Shown: positions 35,169 through 46,000, numbered from the stretch's first letter. The stretch is DNA of 64,000 bases from Crateriforma conspicua (GCF_007752935.1 NZ_CP036319.1:1364001-1428000), one strand, 5' to 3'. Notes: generated from the letters alone by a model not told the origin. Numbers and translations are program-made.

Positions 35169-36158
35169 TCAGTTGCCCAGCATTTGCCGCGACATGTTGA
35201 TCGCCGCGGGCCCGACCAGGATCACGAAGATGCCGGGGAAGATGAACAGCACCAGCGGGAAAATCATCTTCACCGCCGTCTTGGCCGCCTTTTCTTCGGC
35301 GATCTGCCGCCGTTTGGTCCGCATCGAATCACTCTGCACCCGCAGGGCTTGCGAGACGCTGGAGCCAAATTTGTCGGCTTGGATCAAGATGTTGGCCAAC
35401 TGTTTCAGGTCGTCCACACCGCTGCGGTATCCCAATGCCGCCAGCACTTCATTTCTTGGACGACCGAATTGCAGTTGCTGGTTGGCAATCGCGAATTCTT
35501 CGCCGATGTTCTTGTGCGACTTCTTCATCTCTTCGGCGACTTTTCGCAGCGTTTGGTCCATCCCCAAGCCGGCTTCCACACAGACGACCATCAAGTCCAA
35601 TGCGTCGGGAAGGCCCAGGAAGATCGATTGCTTGCGTCGATTGGCCAAGAAGTTCAGGATGAAGTTGGGCAGTCCGAAGCCAATGATCACACCGATCGCC
35701 AGCTTCATGATCATGTCTGAATTCACGCCGTTCATGACCAGCCCGGTCACGCCGCCGACCAGCAAGCCCGACGCGGAAAAGACCAACTGGATGAACTTGA
35801 AGATCAGCGGGGCCGATTCGTGACGGAAACCCGCGTTGACCATCTTTTCGCGAAGCTTGCCCATCTCCGCTTCGTTGCCGGCGATCTTGTCGCCGATCGG
35901 CGACGACGCTTTTTCCAACGCCGCGGTCAACGCTTCGTTCTTCTTTTTGCGTTTGTCGTCGCCTTCGGACTGCGAACGCGTTTTGCGAGGGTCCTTCAGG
36001 ATGTCCAAACGGCTTTCGGCGGTCGGCCGATCATCACCGCTGACACGACCGAGAACCAGCCAAGCGACCGCGGTCACACCGACAAACGCGGCAACGCAGG
36101 TCAGGATGATGGGCATCGTTGAGCTGGCGAGCATCATGGGCGTCAACATGACAGACAT
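35169..36158 (-). CDS. tadC: Tad pilus assembly platform protein TadC
   Basis: A 329-aa inner-membrane protein of the type II secretion F (GspF) superfamily. It has an N-terminal membrane helix, a charged cytoplasmic segment (about 45-110) with a Lys-rich stretch, then two helices near 125-170, the T2SF core (FLGLPDALDLMVVCVEAGLGMDQTL, then ILIQADKFGSSVSQALRVQ), and a C-terminal helix pair (MIFPLVLFIFPGIFVILVGP). With TadB it forms the platform on which the TadA ATPase drives Flp pilus assembly. It is last in tadA-tadB-tadC, with gaps of 69 and 86 bases. Confidence 0.94.
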   Translation of the reverse strand: MSVMLTPMMLASSTMPIILTCVAAFVGVTAVAWLVLGRVSGDDRPTAESRLDILKDPRKTRSQSEGDDKRKKKNEALTAALEKASSPIGDKIAGNEAEMGKLREKMVNAGFRHESAPLIFKFIQLVFSASGLLVGGVTGLVMNGVNSDMIMKLAIGVIIGFGLPNFILNFLANRRKQSIFLGLPDALDLMVVCVEAGLGMDQTLRKVAEEMKKSHKNIGEEFAIANQQLQFGRPRNEVLAALGYRSGVDDLKQLANILIQADKFGSSVSQALRVQSDSMRTKRRQIAEEKAAKTAVKMIFPLVLFIFPGIFVILVGPAAINMSRQMLGN

Positions 36159-36244
36159 TCCAATCAAAAACACAAAAGCGAGACGTCAAGACGGCAACAG
36201 GCGGACAAAAACAACTGGCGCAAACGTGGGCGACCACGCGGGGA

Positions 36245-37213
36245 TTAGACCTTGATCGTGATGATCTTTTTGATGGCCAAAGCACCCAGCAGTTGCGAGA
36301 ACAACGCGGCCCCCAGCATGTAGCGACCGGCGGGATCGGTGAACAACATCATCACGTAGTCGTAGTTCAGCTTCAGCATGACAAGGAAAAGCACCGGAGG
36401 CAGTGCCAGCAGCACCGCACCGCTCATGCGGCCTTCGCCGGTCAACGCTTGGATTTGACCTTGGATCTGTAAACGTTCACGCACCAAGCGTCCGATCTTG
36501 TCCAAGATCTCGCTCAGGTCGCCCCCGGTTTGACGCTGCAGGATGATCGCCGTCGCAAAGAAACGCAGGTCCATGTTGGGGACCCGAGCGGCCATGTCTT
36601 CAATCGCTTCATCCAGCGGGATGCCGAACTTTTGTTCTTCGAAACAGCGTGCGAATTCCACCGACAACGGGGCTTCCATTTCCTGGCCGACCAAACCGAA
36701 TCCCGCGTTCAGCGAGTGTCCGGCGCGAAGCGAACGGCTGAGCAGTTCCAAAGCCTCCGGCATTTGTTTGCCGAACTTGGCCAGGCGGCGTTTGCGTTTC
36801 ATCAACAGCCATCCGATCGGGATCGCGGCGATCAACAGACCCGCCACCGGTGCCAACAAAACGGGCAATGGTGAAACGACCGTGACGAACACGCCACCGG
36901 CAAAACAGCCGCCGCAGATTCCCGCGAACAGGGCCGGCGACATTTCAATGTCGGCCTGTTCCAGGTACTGTCGCAATTGCGGCATGCTGTCGAAGATTGC
37001 TTTGAAGCCGACCTTTTGGTCGTCCAACGATCCGGCCACCAACAACGACGGCTGGTCCTTGGAATCCGGGCCGCCGGGGCGGCGCGAAGCCAAGGTGGCC
37101 AATCGGTCTTCGGTAGCCGAGCTTTCTTCGTTGGGCATGACCGCCGAAGCGACCAGGGCGACCAACGCGGCGACGAACATGCCCGCGGCAATGATGACGA
37201 ACGTTCCAGGCAT
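36245..37213 (-). CDS. tadB: Tad pilus assembly platform protein TadB
   Basis: A 322-aa inner-membrane protein of the type II secretion F family. An N-terminal helix (about 4-26) is followed by a soluble segment, a helix pair near 95-140, and the cytoplasmic T2SF core (MPEALELLSRSLRAGHSLNAGFGLVGQEM, with AIILQRQTGGDLSEIL near 225). C-terminal helices follow. It partners TadC as the pilus platform. Length and domain order match TadB. The gene follows tadA by 69 bases and precedes tadC by 86. Confidence 0.94.
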   Translation of the reverse strand: MPGTFVIIAAGMFVAALVALVASAVMPNEESSATEDRLATLASRRPGGPDSKDQPSLLVAGSLDDQKVGFKAIFDSMPQLRQYLEQADIEMSPALFAGICGGCFAGGVFVTVVSPLPVLLAPVAGLLIAAIPIGWLLMKRKRRLAKFGKQMPEALELLSRSLRAGHSLNAGFGLVGQEMEAPLSVEFARCFEEQKFGIPLDEAIEDMAARVPNMDLRFFATAIILQRQTGGDLSEILDKIGRLVRERLQIQGQIQALTGEGRMSGAVLLALPPVLFLVMLKLNYDYVMMLFTDPAGRYMLGAALFSQLLGALAIKKIITIKV

Positions 37214-37282
37214 TGCTTTGTATCGGGTTGGAAAAGGTGACGTGTAAGTGACAAACGAGCGGCGTGGTGATTAACCCACGAA

Positions 37283-38602
37283 TTAGGCGGGCATGATGAC
37301 CCGTTCGCGGAATGCGCTGGCGGGCAAGCGAACGCCGCTGGATTCCAGGCGGTCCATGAAGCTGGGGCGGACGCCGGTGCATTCGAAGTGACCGTACGCT
37401 TTGCCGTCTTCGTCGACGCCCTTTTGCACGTACCGATAGATGTCTTGCAGGATGATCGTGTCGCCTTCCATCCCGACCACTTCGGTGATCGCGGTGACAC
37501 GACGTGGACCGCCCTGCAAGCGGTTGGCTTGGATCAGCACATCGACCGCACCGGAGATCTGCTGGCGGATGGCTTTGACGGGCAATTCGAATCCCGACAT
37601 CATCACCAGCGTTTCCAAACGTGCGATCGCATCACGCGGCGTGTTGGCGTGAATCGTCGTCAGCGATCCGTCGTGACCGGTGTTCATGGCTTGCAACATG
37701 TCCAGCGTTTCACCACCACGACATTCCCCGATGATGATCCGTTCGGGACGCATCCGCAGGGCGTTTTTCACCAAGTCCGTCGCCGTGACCGCACCGTTGC
37801 CTTCGATGTTGGGCGGACGTGTTTCCAAGCGAACGACGTGGTCTTGTTGCAGTTGCAACTCGGCCGCGTCCTCGATCGTCACGATCCGGTCGGCACTGCC
37901 GATGAAAGACGACAGCGTGTTCAGCAGCGTCGTTTTACCCGAACCGGTACCACCGGCGATGATCATGTTCAGCCGTGATTTGATGCAGCCTTCCAGCAGC
38001 ATGACCATTTCAGGCGTGAACGCGCGATAGTTCAGCAAGTCTTCCAGTTTCAGCGGGTTGCTGCCGAAACGGCGAATCGAAACTGCGGCACCGTCCAGTG
38101 CCAAAGGCGGGATGATCGCGTTGAAACGACTGCCGTCTTCCATCCGGGCGTCAACCATCGGACAGGTTTCGTCGACCCGCCGGCCGACTTTACTGACGAT
38201 TCGGTCGACGATCTGCAACAAGTGTTTGTTGTCGCGAAATTCCACTTCGGTCTTCTGCATCTGTCCGCCCTTTTCGACGTAGATGCTTTTCGGACCGTTG
38301 ATCATGATGTCGCTGACCTTCGGGTCCTTCAGGATCAGTTCCAAGGGTCCCAGGCCAAAGGTTTCATCCAAGACCTCGTCGACGATCCGCTCGCGTTCTT
38401 GGCGGTTCAGCAACGTGTCTTCGGCGTCGCACAAATGTTCGACGACCATGCGGATTTCACGTTTCAGCGTGTCGCCTTGAAGGTCACCGACACGCGACAA
38501 GTCCAACTTGTCGACCAACTTGCCGTGAATCCGGCGTTTGATTTCTTCGAACTGTTCTTGGCGGTTCGGTTCCGGTCGTGCAGCCTGATTGAGGGTTGCC
38601 AT
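37283..38602 (-). CDS. tadA: Tad/Flp pilus assembly ATPase TadA (CpaF)
   Basis: A 439-aa cytoplasmic secretion ATPase that powers Flp/Tad pilus assembly. The start at 38602 ([15 protein letters not shown]) is chosen because the upstream frame to 38677 is not family-like. An N-terminal domain (about 15-110, [16 protein letters not shown]) is followed by the PilT/VirB11 ATPase core: Walker [10 protein letters not shown] at 217-225, Asp-box IEDAAELQL, Walker B-region Glu293 in [11 protein letters not shown], and the His box [11 protein letters not shown]. tadB and tadC follow on the same strand. Pilin, prepilin peptidase and TadZ/RcpA genes are not in the window. Confidence 0.96.
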   Translation of the reverse strand: MATLNQAARPEPNRQEQFEEIKRRIHGKLVDKLDLSRVGDLQGDTLKREIRMVVEHLCDAEDTLLNRQERERIVDEVLDETFGLGPLELILKDPKVSDIMINGPKSIYVEKGGQMQKTEVEFRDNKHLLQIVDRIVSKVGRRVDETCPMVDARMEDGSRFNAIIPPLALDGAAVSIRRFGSNPLKLEDLLNYRAFTPEMVMLLEGCIKSRLNMIIAGGTGSGKTTLLNTLSSFIGSADRIVTIEDAAELQLQQDHVVRLETRPPNIEGNGAVTATDLVKNALRMRPERIIIGECRGGETLDMLQAMNTGHDGSLTTIHANTPRDAIARLETLVMMSGFELPVKAIRQQISGAVDVLIQANRLQGGPRRVTAITEVVGMEGDTIILQDIYRYVQKGVDEDGKAYGHFECTGVRPSFMDRLESSGVRLPASAFRERVIMPA

Positions 38603-38629
38603 GCTGATGTTCTTCCCGTGCGTCGTGGA

Positions 38630-38648
38630 TTTGCAAAGCCTTTGCAAA
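38630..38648. promoter_or_regulatory. Two TTTGCAAA palindromes upstream of tadA
   Basis: The self-complementary octamer TTTGCAAA occurs at 38630-38637 and 38641-38648, 11 bases apart (about one helical turn), 28-46 bases upstream of the tadA ATG. The placement suits an operator near the start of the pilus operon, but no binding protein can be named. Confidence 0.45.
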
Positions 38649-38901
38649 CGAAATCGTGCGGGTCGTAACGGTGGCACCGGTCACAGCGATCAATCGCCTG
38701 TGATCGATCGCCGCGCATTGCAACGACCCATCGAAACATAGATCGCAAAAGTTGACGCAGTCGAAAGCGTTCAACGAATCGACACAAATTGACACGCACT
38801 GACGTGGGGGATGCGGGGCAACAACGACGCCGTCAACGGATACACTGATCCGCCGAACTTTGATTCACCGAACTGACCCCGCACCCGCAGAAAGGGAAAC
38901 C

Positions 38902-39903
38902 ATGCGTACCGCCATCGTCGGCGTCGGATTCATGGGATGGATCCACTACCTGGCCTATCAACGCAGCCCCCACGCCGAACTGGTCGGGTTTTGTTCACGC
39001 AGCGAAGCCAAGCGGTCCGGGGACTGGACGTCGATCCAGGGGAATTTTGGCCCGCCCGGACGCCAGATCGATGTCAGCGGATTGACGGTCGCCGAGCACT
39101 GGCAAGCGTTGCTGGAGGATTCGGGCGTTGATGTGATCGACGTCTGTTTGCCGCCACGCATGCATGAGGAAGTCGTCGTGGCGGCGCTCGATGCCGGCAA
39201 GCATGTCCTGTGTGAAAAACCATTGGCTCTACAGGCGGACACCGCACGGCGATTGGCCGATCGTGGCGACGGCCGATTGATGGTGGCCCACATTTTGCCG
39301 TTCCATCCGGAATTTCAGTTGTTGGTCGATGCCGCCGGGGATCAACGTTGGGGCAAGCCGATTGCCGGACGTTTCAAACGGACGATCGGACCGCCGGATT
39401 GGATCCCCGATTTCTATGACGCCACCAGCGTCGGCGGGCCTTTGTTGGACTTGCACGTCCATGACGCGCACTTGATCCGGTTGCTGTTCGGCATGCCCGA
39501 CCGCGTCGACACCGCATCGCGGCAACATCAGGGCGTGCCCAAGCTTTATGAAACCGTGTTCCACTTCAACGATTCGCCCGTTGTCGTTTCGTGCGGCGGG
39601 GGAGTCATCGACAGCCCGGCGCGTCCGTTCACCCACGGTTTCGAAGTCAGTTTTGAAAAGGCGACCGTGCGATTCGAATTCGCCGCCTACGCCGACGGTC
39701 AAACGTCGATTGTCCCGCTGACCATCATGCACGTCGACGGCACTGTGGAAATGCCGACCCTGGGCGATGGTGATCCGATCACCGCATTCGCCGCGGAAAT
39801 CGATGCCGCCGCCGAATCGGTTCGCACCGGCAAAATTCATCCGGTCTTGGATGCTAGCATCGCCGCCGACGCGATCGAAATCTGCCAGATGCAGGCGGGA
39901 TGA
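38902..39903 (+). CDS. Gfo/Idh/MocA-family oxidoreductase
   Basis: A 333-aa NAD(P)-dependent sugar oxidoreductase from the ATG at 38902, with AAAGGGAAA upstream as a ribosome-binding region. The Rossmann motif is AIVGVGFMGWIHYLAY. The family EKP motif is CEKPLALQ near residue 110, with VLCEKPL as the NAD-proximal Lys. Further on, HILPFHPEFQ, PIAGRFKRTIG and GGPLLDLHVHDAHLI contain the catalytic-type DxxxH pair. Planctomycetes carry many such enzymes for sugar derivatives. The substrate is unknown. The gene is divergent from the tad operon with a 299-base gap that holds the TTTGCAAA pair and no gene. Confidence 0.9.
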   Translation: MRTAIVGVGFMGWIHYLAYQRSPHAELVGFCSRSEAKRSGDWTSIQGNFGPPGRQIDVSGLTVAEHWQALLEDSGVDVIDVCLPPRMHEEVVVAALDAGKHVLCEKPLALQADTARRLADRGDGRLMVAHILPFHPEFQLLVDAAGDQRWGKPIAGRFKRTIGPPDWIPDFYDATSVGGPLLDLHVHDAHLIRLLFGMPDRVDTASRQHQGVPKLYETVFHFNDSPVVVSCGGGVIDSPARPFTHGFEVSFEKATVRFEFAAYADGQTSIVPLTIMHVDGTVEMPTLGDGDPITAFAAEIDAAAESVRTGKIHPVLDASIAADAIEICQMQAG

Positions 39904-40018
39904 TCCGCATCGAAAGATTCGGATTTGCCGACACTGATGGATCTGGCGCATAATCTTTGGCCCGACACGTTTCGCCGGTGGAATGTGTCGATGACGGATC
40001 GATCAGGGAGGGAACCGA

Positions 40019-41218
40019 GTGGACAAGGACGTATTGCTAGGGCATTCGCCGGTCACCGATTTCGGCATCGATCCGTTGAACCCGCACCCGCGACGTCGGA
40101 TCGAGATCGTCGGCGGTCAGCGGTCCGACGAATTGCGGACCCAGATTCTGCGGAACTGTCCCCGCGTTCCCGGCGTGTACGGCATGCTTTGCCGACGCGG
40201 TGAATTGATCTACGTCGGCAAAAGTAAATCCCTGCGTTCGCGTCTGCTTAGCTATTTCGCCGACAGCAATACAGAGAACAAAGGCGGCCGGATCATCGAA
40301 TCCACACGCGCGATCCAGTGGGAAACCCAGCCCAGTGATTTCGCCGCTCTGTTGCGCGAACAGCAATTGATCCGACGCTACAGTCCGCGTTGGAACGTCC
40401 AGGGGGTCCCCCAGCGTCAGCGTCCGGTCTATCTGTGTTTGGGACGCCAACCGGCGGCGACGTTTTTCTTGACCGCCATCCCGCCGAAAGACTGTGTGGC
40501 TGTCGAAGGGCCGTTCCACGGTACGAAGCGAATGAACGTCGCGGTCGATGCGTTGAACAAAGTCTTTCGTCTGCGCGACTGTAGCCAACAACAAGTGTTC
40601 CATTTTGCCGAACAAATGCAGTTGTTCGATCTGGATCATCGTGCCGGATGTCTGCGTTTGGAACTGGATACCTGCATGGGACCCTGTGCCGCGGCATGCA
40701 CGCGCGAAGCCTACGACGTTCAAGTCAATGCGGCCCAAAGTTTTCTGGACGGCTTCAATGACGAACCGCTGGTGAAGATTCGCGACCAGATGGAACGTGC
40801 CGCCGAGAACCGGCAGTACGAACTGGCGTCACGCAGCCGAGACACGTTGAAGTCCCTGGAATACGTCAATCGAAAATTGACCTACCTGGCCAAGGCACGC
40901 CGTGATTACTCGTTCGTTTACGCGGCGTCCAGTTTTGACGGCTGCAGCACGTGGTACCTGATCCGCGGCGGTGAAGTCGCCGATGTGTTGCCCGCGCCAC
41001 GCAACCCGGTCGAATACGCGGAATTGAAGCCGAAGTTGAAGGTTTGGCAAGCAACATTGGCCAGTGGTGCGGATCGCGGGCATGGCCGCTTCAGCGAAAC
41101 GTTGTCCGTGGTCGCGTCGTGGTTCAAAAAGAATCGCGGTGAATTGAAACGAACGTTTGCACCGGAGCAAAGCGGCCGCAGGTATTTTCGTCGCAGCCTG
41201 AGTTCGATCGCGTCCTAG
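40019..41218 (+). CDS. UvrC-like GIY-YIG protein lacking the C-terminal nuclease domain
   Basis: A 399-aa protein with a GTG start. The GIY-YIG domain spans about 48-125: PGVYGML (51-57), LIYVGKSKSLRSRLLSYF with the catalytic Arg (63-80), and a Glu in LREQQLIRRYSPRWN. It continues with a UvrC-like middle region containing the Cys-rich LELDTCMGPCAAAC (as in the UvrC LDLCxGPC segment) and a UVR-type helical pair at about 248-285 (IRDQMERAAENRQYELASRSRDTL). The RNase H-like second nuclease domain and HhH domains of full-length UvrC (about 600 aa) are absent. It may make the 3' incision alone, like Cho, or support repair in another way; the function is inference. Confidence 0.85.
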   Translation: MDKDVLLGHSPVTDFGIDPLNPHPRRRIEIVGGQRSDELRTQILRNCPRVPGVYGMLCRRGELIYVGKSKSLRSRLLSYFADSNTENKGGRIIESTRAIQWETQPSDFAALLREQQLIRRYSPRWNVQGVPQRQRPVYLCLGRQPAATFFLTAIPPKDCVAVEGPFHGTKRMNVAVDALNKVFRLRDCSQQQVFHFAEQMQLFDLDHRAGCLRLELDTCMGPCAAACTREAYDVQVNAAQSFLDGFNDEPLVKIRDQMERAAENRQYELASRSRDTLKSLEYVNRKLTYLAKARRDYSFVYAASSFDGCSTWYLIRGGEVADVLPAPRNPVEYAELKPKLKVWQATLASGADRGHGRFSETLSVVASWFKKNRGELKRTFAPEQSGRRYFRRSLSSIAS

Positions 41219-41369
41219 CTAGTCGCGACGCTGAGTCCACCCGCTAGCTGCGGGGCAATCCGGATGCAGGAAGGCTTGCTTGTTTTCGTCGCTTTGGCCG
41301 TACGCGTCGCCCTGGCACCAGCGTCGGCCGGATGCATGCGACATCAATCGGCCGGTGCCGGTTCACCCG

Positions 41370-42425
41370 TCAGCTGGCCGATGCCAATTCGCTGCGTTTC
41401 TTGGCGATCAGATCCAGCAGGGCACGTTGAGGTTTGACGAACTTTGCGATCCCCTCGGCCATCAGCACGTCGTGCATGGCGTTCATGTCCACGGCCGAAT
41501 CGATCTCCGACAAGACGTCGGCATCGGGCATTTCATCGACCGTTCGGTGGAACGTTAGATCGCTTTCGGCGACCGCGGCGTTGGTTTCCGGCGGATTGGT
41601 TTGGATGTCGCTGCCGGCGAGAGCTTGGACGTACTTCCAAGGCGGATCGTTGGGATCTTTGGTGCCGGTGCTGGCAAAGATCAATTCTTGTTGCAGCGGC
41701 AAGTTCTTGTCGGCCCAGAACTGTTGGTTTTCTTGCCAAATGCGTTTCGCGTTGACGATTCCCACCATGCCTTGGGCTCGGTCGGAAAGTTGCAATTGCT
41801 GTTGGGTGTAAACATCGATCCGGGAAATGAAGATGCTGTACACCGACTTGATTTTGGCCGGATCGACTTTGCCTTCGACTCCACGCCAGATCGCTTCGCG
41901 AGCACTGCGGTATTGCTGGTCGGTGAAGATCAGCGTCACGTTCAACGTCACGCCGGCGGCGGCCAGCGGTTCCAACGCCCGCAATCCGGCCTCGGTCGCG
42001 GGGACTTTGATCATGCGATTGACGTGGCCATCGGACCAGCGTTTGCCCAGTTCAATGTAGGTTTGGACGCGTTGATCGATGTCCATGTTCAGCGACGGAT
42101 CTTCGATCAGCGGGTCCAGTTCAAAACTGACCCAGCCCGCGTTGCCATTGGTCGACGCATGAATGTCGGCAAACTTGGCTTCCGCGTCGGTGACCAGACG
42201 ATCGGTCAACGCCCAGGCGATATCGGAGTCGTCTTTGCCGTCGGCCAGCATCTGTTCAATTTGGTCGTCCAGATTTCCGCTGGCCACGATCGACGAGATG
42301 ATGGCCGGATTGCTGGTCGCCCCGACCGCGCCGTATCGCAGATTGATGTCGACTTCGGAGGGGTCGACTGAATCCAAATAGAGCTTGGTGCCCGTGTCGA
42401 TCAGTGATTTCAGTGGTGCAGCCAT
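41370..42425 (-). CDS. tal: Transaldolase
   Basis: A 351-aa pentose phosphate enzyme that transfers dihydroxyacetone between sugar phosphates. The ATG at 42425 begins MAAPLKSLIDTGTKLYLDS; the longer frame to 42902 is Arg/Pro-rich and not family-like. Motifs are YGAVGATSNPAII (31-43), the Schiff-base Lys140 in MIKVPATEAGLRAL, LNVTLIFTDQQY, and SIFISRIDVY. The C-terminal helix ends KRSELASAS. Length is at the upper end for the TalB-like and bacterial TAL group. No pathway neighbours are adjacent; the upstream 602 bases hold no clear gene. Confidence 0.93.
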   Translation of the reverse strand: MAAPLKSLIDTGTKLYLDSVDPSEVDINLRYGAVGATSNPAIISSIVASGNLDDQIEQMLADGKDDSDIAWALTDRLVTDAEAKFADIHASTNGNAGWVSFELDPLIEDPSLNMDIDQRVQTYIELGKRWSDGHVNRMIKVPATEAGLRALEPLAAAGVTLNVTLIFTDQQYRSAREAIWRGVEGKVDPAKIKSVYSIFISRIDVYTQQQLQLSDRAQGMVGIVNAKRIWQENQQFWADKNLPLQQELIFASTGTKDPNDPPWKYVQALAGSDIQTNPPETNAAVAESDLTFHRTVDEMPDADVLSEIDSAVDMNAMHDVLMAEGIAKFVKPQRALLDLIAKKRSELASAS

Positions 42426-43027
42426 GTCGGCATCCGTCTGGCGGTGAAGATTGAAAGTGACTTGCGATGGCAACGCGTTGGATGTTTGCCCGGCGACCAA
42501 TGTTGGCCCGACGTCCGCACGAAAGGCCCTTGCCGGCAACCCAAACGCGGGGCAACCGCAACGACCAGTCCCACCGCCGCGGCCGCAACGCCCCGGGGGC
42601 GGGAATCGCACGCGTTTGCAAGCACGTATTGTGCGTGCACGTCGCTTGCATGGTTGTTTTCGCATCCGTCGCATGCCGTCGGTTTGGCGTGCAGCTGTGA
42701 TGCCAAAAGGCCCGAGCGACCAGCCTTTGCCCGTGTTCGCCCGACGATCGTTTCGGGCCGCCGATGACGTTCCGAACCGCGCCGCCGCGTTCATGATACC
42801 GAATGTGGGACCCGAAACAGGGGCATGCGGCGGCGACGGTTCCCCAATTCGGGGGCTGGAGGCTGCCCCTGCAAAGATTCGCCCACCGGCAGGACCCGAC
42901 ACCCGAATTGGTGGCGGCCAAGGCCGGGCGGGACAGTGAAGTAGACCGTTTGCCGCTTGGTCGATAGCCTAAGCGCACGGGATTCAGGGAAAGATCCCCC
43001 TATTTCGCCCTCGTTTTTGCTCACCCC
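42426..43027. other. 602-base divergent intergenic region without a supported gene
   Basis: It separates transaldolase (minus) from the RND transporter (plus) and is the longest gene-poor stretch in the window. The open frames in it are Arg/Pro-rich and overlap one another in all frames. A possible stem-loop at 42617-42650 has TGCAAGC against GCTTGCA plus a 3-pair inner extension. CAAACGCG and CGCGTTTG (42542-42549, 42611-42618) are an inverted pair 61 bases apart. It may hold a promoter, a long leader or a small RNA, but nothing is decisive. Confidence 0.5.
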
Positions 43028-46000
43028 ATGCGTCCATCGTTGCTCGACCGTCGCGGCCCCTTGAACGGATCGTACGCGCTCTGGGTGTTGATGATTTTCT
43101 TCTTTCTGTTGCCCTTCGGGTTCCAGGCGGCTCGGATGAGCCTGCAGAAACGAGAAAACGATGTGAAGGATTGGCTGCCCAGCGACTTTTCCGAAACGAC
43201 CGAACTGGAGTGGTTTGCGAATCATTTCGCGGGCGAAAGCTTTGTCTTGGCGACCTGGCCGGGGTGTACTGCCGATGACCAGCGGCTGAAGTTGCTGGAA
43301 CAGAAAATCCGTCACGAATCCTTGCAGGTCGACTGGGCTGCCCAGGAAGCCGGACATCCGGAATGGTCGGACGAAGAAACCCAGGACCGGATTCGGGCCC
43401 GCCAATTGGGCCAGGAAATGGGGCTGCTGTACCCCGGCGAAGGGCTGAACGATTGGGGCGGGCTGGACGAAAAATGGCTGCAGTCGGCCGACGGCGGTTG
43501 GTATTACCTGACGCCCGATGGCAAGCTTTATCGTTGGGAAGGATCGATGACCGGGCCGGCCGGATTGGTCCGCGCGGTCCAGCGAGCCATCGGTTCATTC
43601 GAATTGAAGGGGCAATTCATCACCGCGCTTGGTCCGCCCGGTGACCAGGATACGATCAATCCGTTTCATAACGATCCGACGTTGTTGTGCGCACCGTTGT
43701 TCGCCGGCGTCCAAACCGGCGCGACGATTGTTGACGATTTGGCCAGCGAAGGTGGTTCGCTGTGGCCGATCGACCTGACCGCCGCCGACCGCCGCGAAAC
43801 GGTGGCCCGTCGACGTGCGATGGAACGATTGAGTGGGTCGTTATTCGCGCCCGCGGTGCCACACGGATTCGACTGGACGGTCGAAGCGTTCGCTCGCGTC
43901 GTTCGACAGGATCCCGATAACGGGATCGGTCCCGATGATCCGTTGCCGGAAGACTTTGCCCAAACCATCGGCGATGCGATGCAGCGTTTTGCCGACGAGA
44001 ATACCGACGGCGACGTCGCCCAGATTGCAGATGCCCCGACCGAGGTTCAAGCCGATGCCTGGTATGCCGTCTTCGATGCATTGCAGGTCGATGCACCGGA
44101 GCGAATGACGGCGATCGTCGTGACGTTGACCGATCTGGCCAAAGACCACTTGGCGTTTGCTCTGGGCCGCGGTGTGCTGGGCGGTCCACGCGGGCGGTTG
44201 TTGCAATTGGCGGAGGAATGTGGATTGTCCGCCGCACCGCCACCGTCGATGGCACCGCCGCCGTTCAACCGGCCGCGTCCCGAATCGGTCGGTGGTTTGC
44301 CGCCGCTGCGGATGGGTGGCCCACCGGTGGATAATGTTGCGATCGACGAAGAAGGCAGCGTGACCCTGGTCCGCTTGGTCGGCTACAGCGTCTTGGTCGG
44401 CGTCGTGCTGTCCTACCTGTGCTTTGCCAGCGTCAAAGTCACGCTGATGGTGTTCGTCGTCGGCGGGACCGCGGCGATGCTTAGCATGGCGTTTGTCGGC
44501 TGGACCAACGGACGTGTCGACGCAATTTTGATGAGCATGCCGTCATTGGTGTACGTCCTGGGATTGTCCGGGGCGATTCACGTCATCAATTACTATCGCG
44601 ATGAGGTGCGCAGCGGTGGGCGTACCGGTGCGGCCGGACGTGCGCTGCGTCACGCGATCGGTCCGTGTTCGTTGGCGGCTGCGACGACCGCCATCGGCTT
44701 GGCATCTCTGTCGACCAGCAACTTGGTCCCGATCAGCAACTTCGGTTTGTATTCGGCGATCGGTGTGGTCGCGACGTTGGCGATTCTGTTCACCTACTTG
44801 CCCGCCGCTCTGAACGTATTCACCCCGGTGATCGGAGCCACCGAACCGAATCAAGCCGGCCCGAACGGTGGGGGCACTGAGGTCACGGTGGGAACCAATC
44901 CCATGGCGGCTTGGTGGGCAGGTGTGGGACGCTGGATCACGCGATACCACGCGCCGGTCGCCATCGTTTGCGCACTTGTGATGGCGGTCGTTGCGGTCGG
45001 CGTTTTCAAGATCAAGACGTCCGTCCAGTTGCTAAAACTGTTCGACCAAGACGCTCGGATCATCCGCGATTATGCGTGGATCGAAAAGGAATTCGGCAAA
45101 CTGGTGCCGATGGAATTGGTGGTCCGCATGCCGCCGTCGATTCAAAAGGAATCTTCGTTGGCGTCGTCGATCACCAGCGATGACGATGAATCCGAACCAT
45201 TAGATACAGCCGACGACGCGTTGGCGTCGAACGATCCCGTCGAAGTGACTGCGCTGCCGCTGTTGGAACGAATCGAAGCGGTGTCGCGGATTCGTCGCGT
45301 GGTGCACAAGACGTTGGGCGAAGCCGGCGCGGACGTCGTCGGCCAGGCGATGAGCGTGGATACGTTCTTGCCGCCGCTGCCCGGACCGGCGTCCAGCAAT
45401 CTGTCGGCCACAGGAATGACCCGGCGTCGGATGCAAAACGAGTTGGCCGAGCAGTACCAACAGCTTGCCGACAGCGATTATTTCCGCGTGGAAGAAGACG
45501 GCCCATTTGCCGGCAGTGAACTGTGGCGGATCAGTTTGCGTGTCGGTGCGTTGACCGATGTCGATTACGGTCAATTCATCTCGTCGTTGCGACTGGCCAC
45601 CGAACCGGTGTTGCGAGCCTACGACACACGCGATGCGTTGCTGCGTGGCTTGGCCGATGCGGGAATCAAGACGACGGCCAAAGATCGACCGCTGGTATGG
45701 ATGGTCGGCAACGAACACCCCGCGACCATCGACGACAGCGTATTGACCGTTCGTTCCACCGGTGACGACCAACTGCCCGGTCAGGTCCGGGTCGATACCG
45801 AAGCGATTTACTTGTCGGTGCTGGGCGAACTGTTGGCCTACGAAAACGTCCGAGCGGGATGGTTCGATCCTGATCAAGACGATCGCTTTGAAAACGTCGA
45901 TCCCCAGCAGTGGCAACGAACGGTCGAAAAGGCCGATGCGGTGGTCTACTTGGGTGCCGATTCGGTCGGATTGGATAAGTTGGCTGATGCCAAGGTCTTG

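Noticed and set aside
38789-38846. Possible sigma-70 promoter (TTGACA at 38789, TACACT at 38841) before the Gfo/Idh/MocA gene
   Set aside because: The two boxes are 46 bases apart and neither has a good partner at 16-18 bases.
42451-42939. A 162-aa plus-strand frame in the transaldolase-RND gap
   Set aside because: Arg/Pro-rich, overlapped by other equally poor frames, no ribosome-binding site or family pattern.
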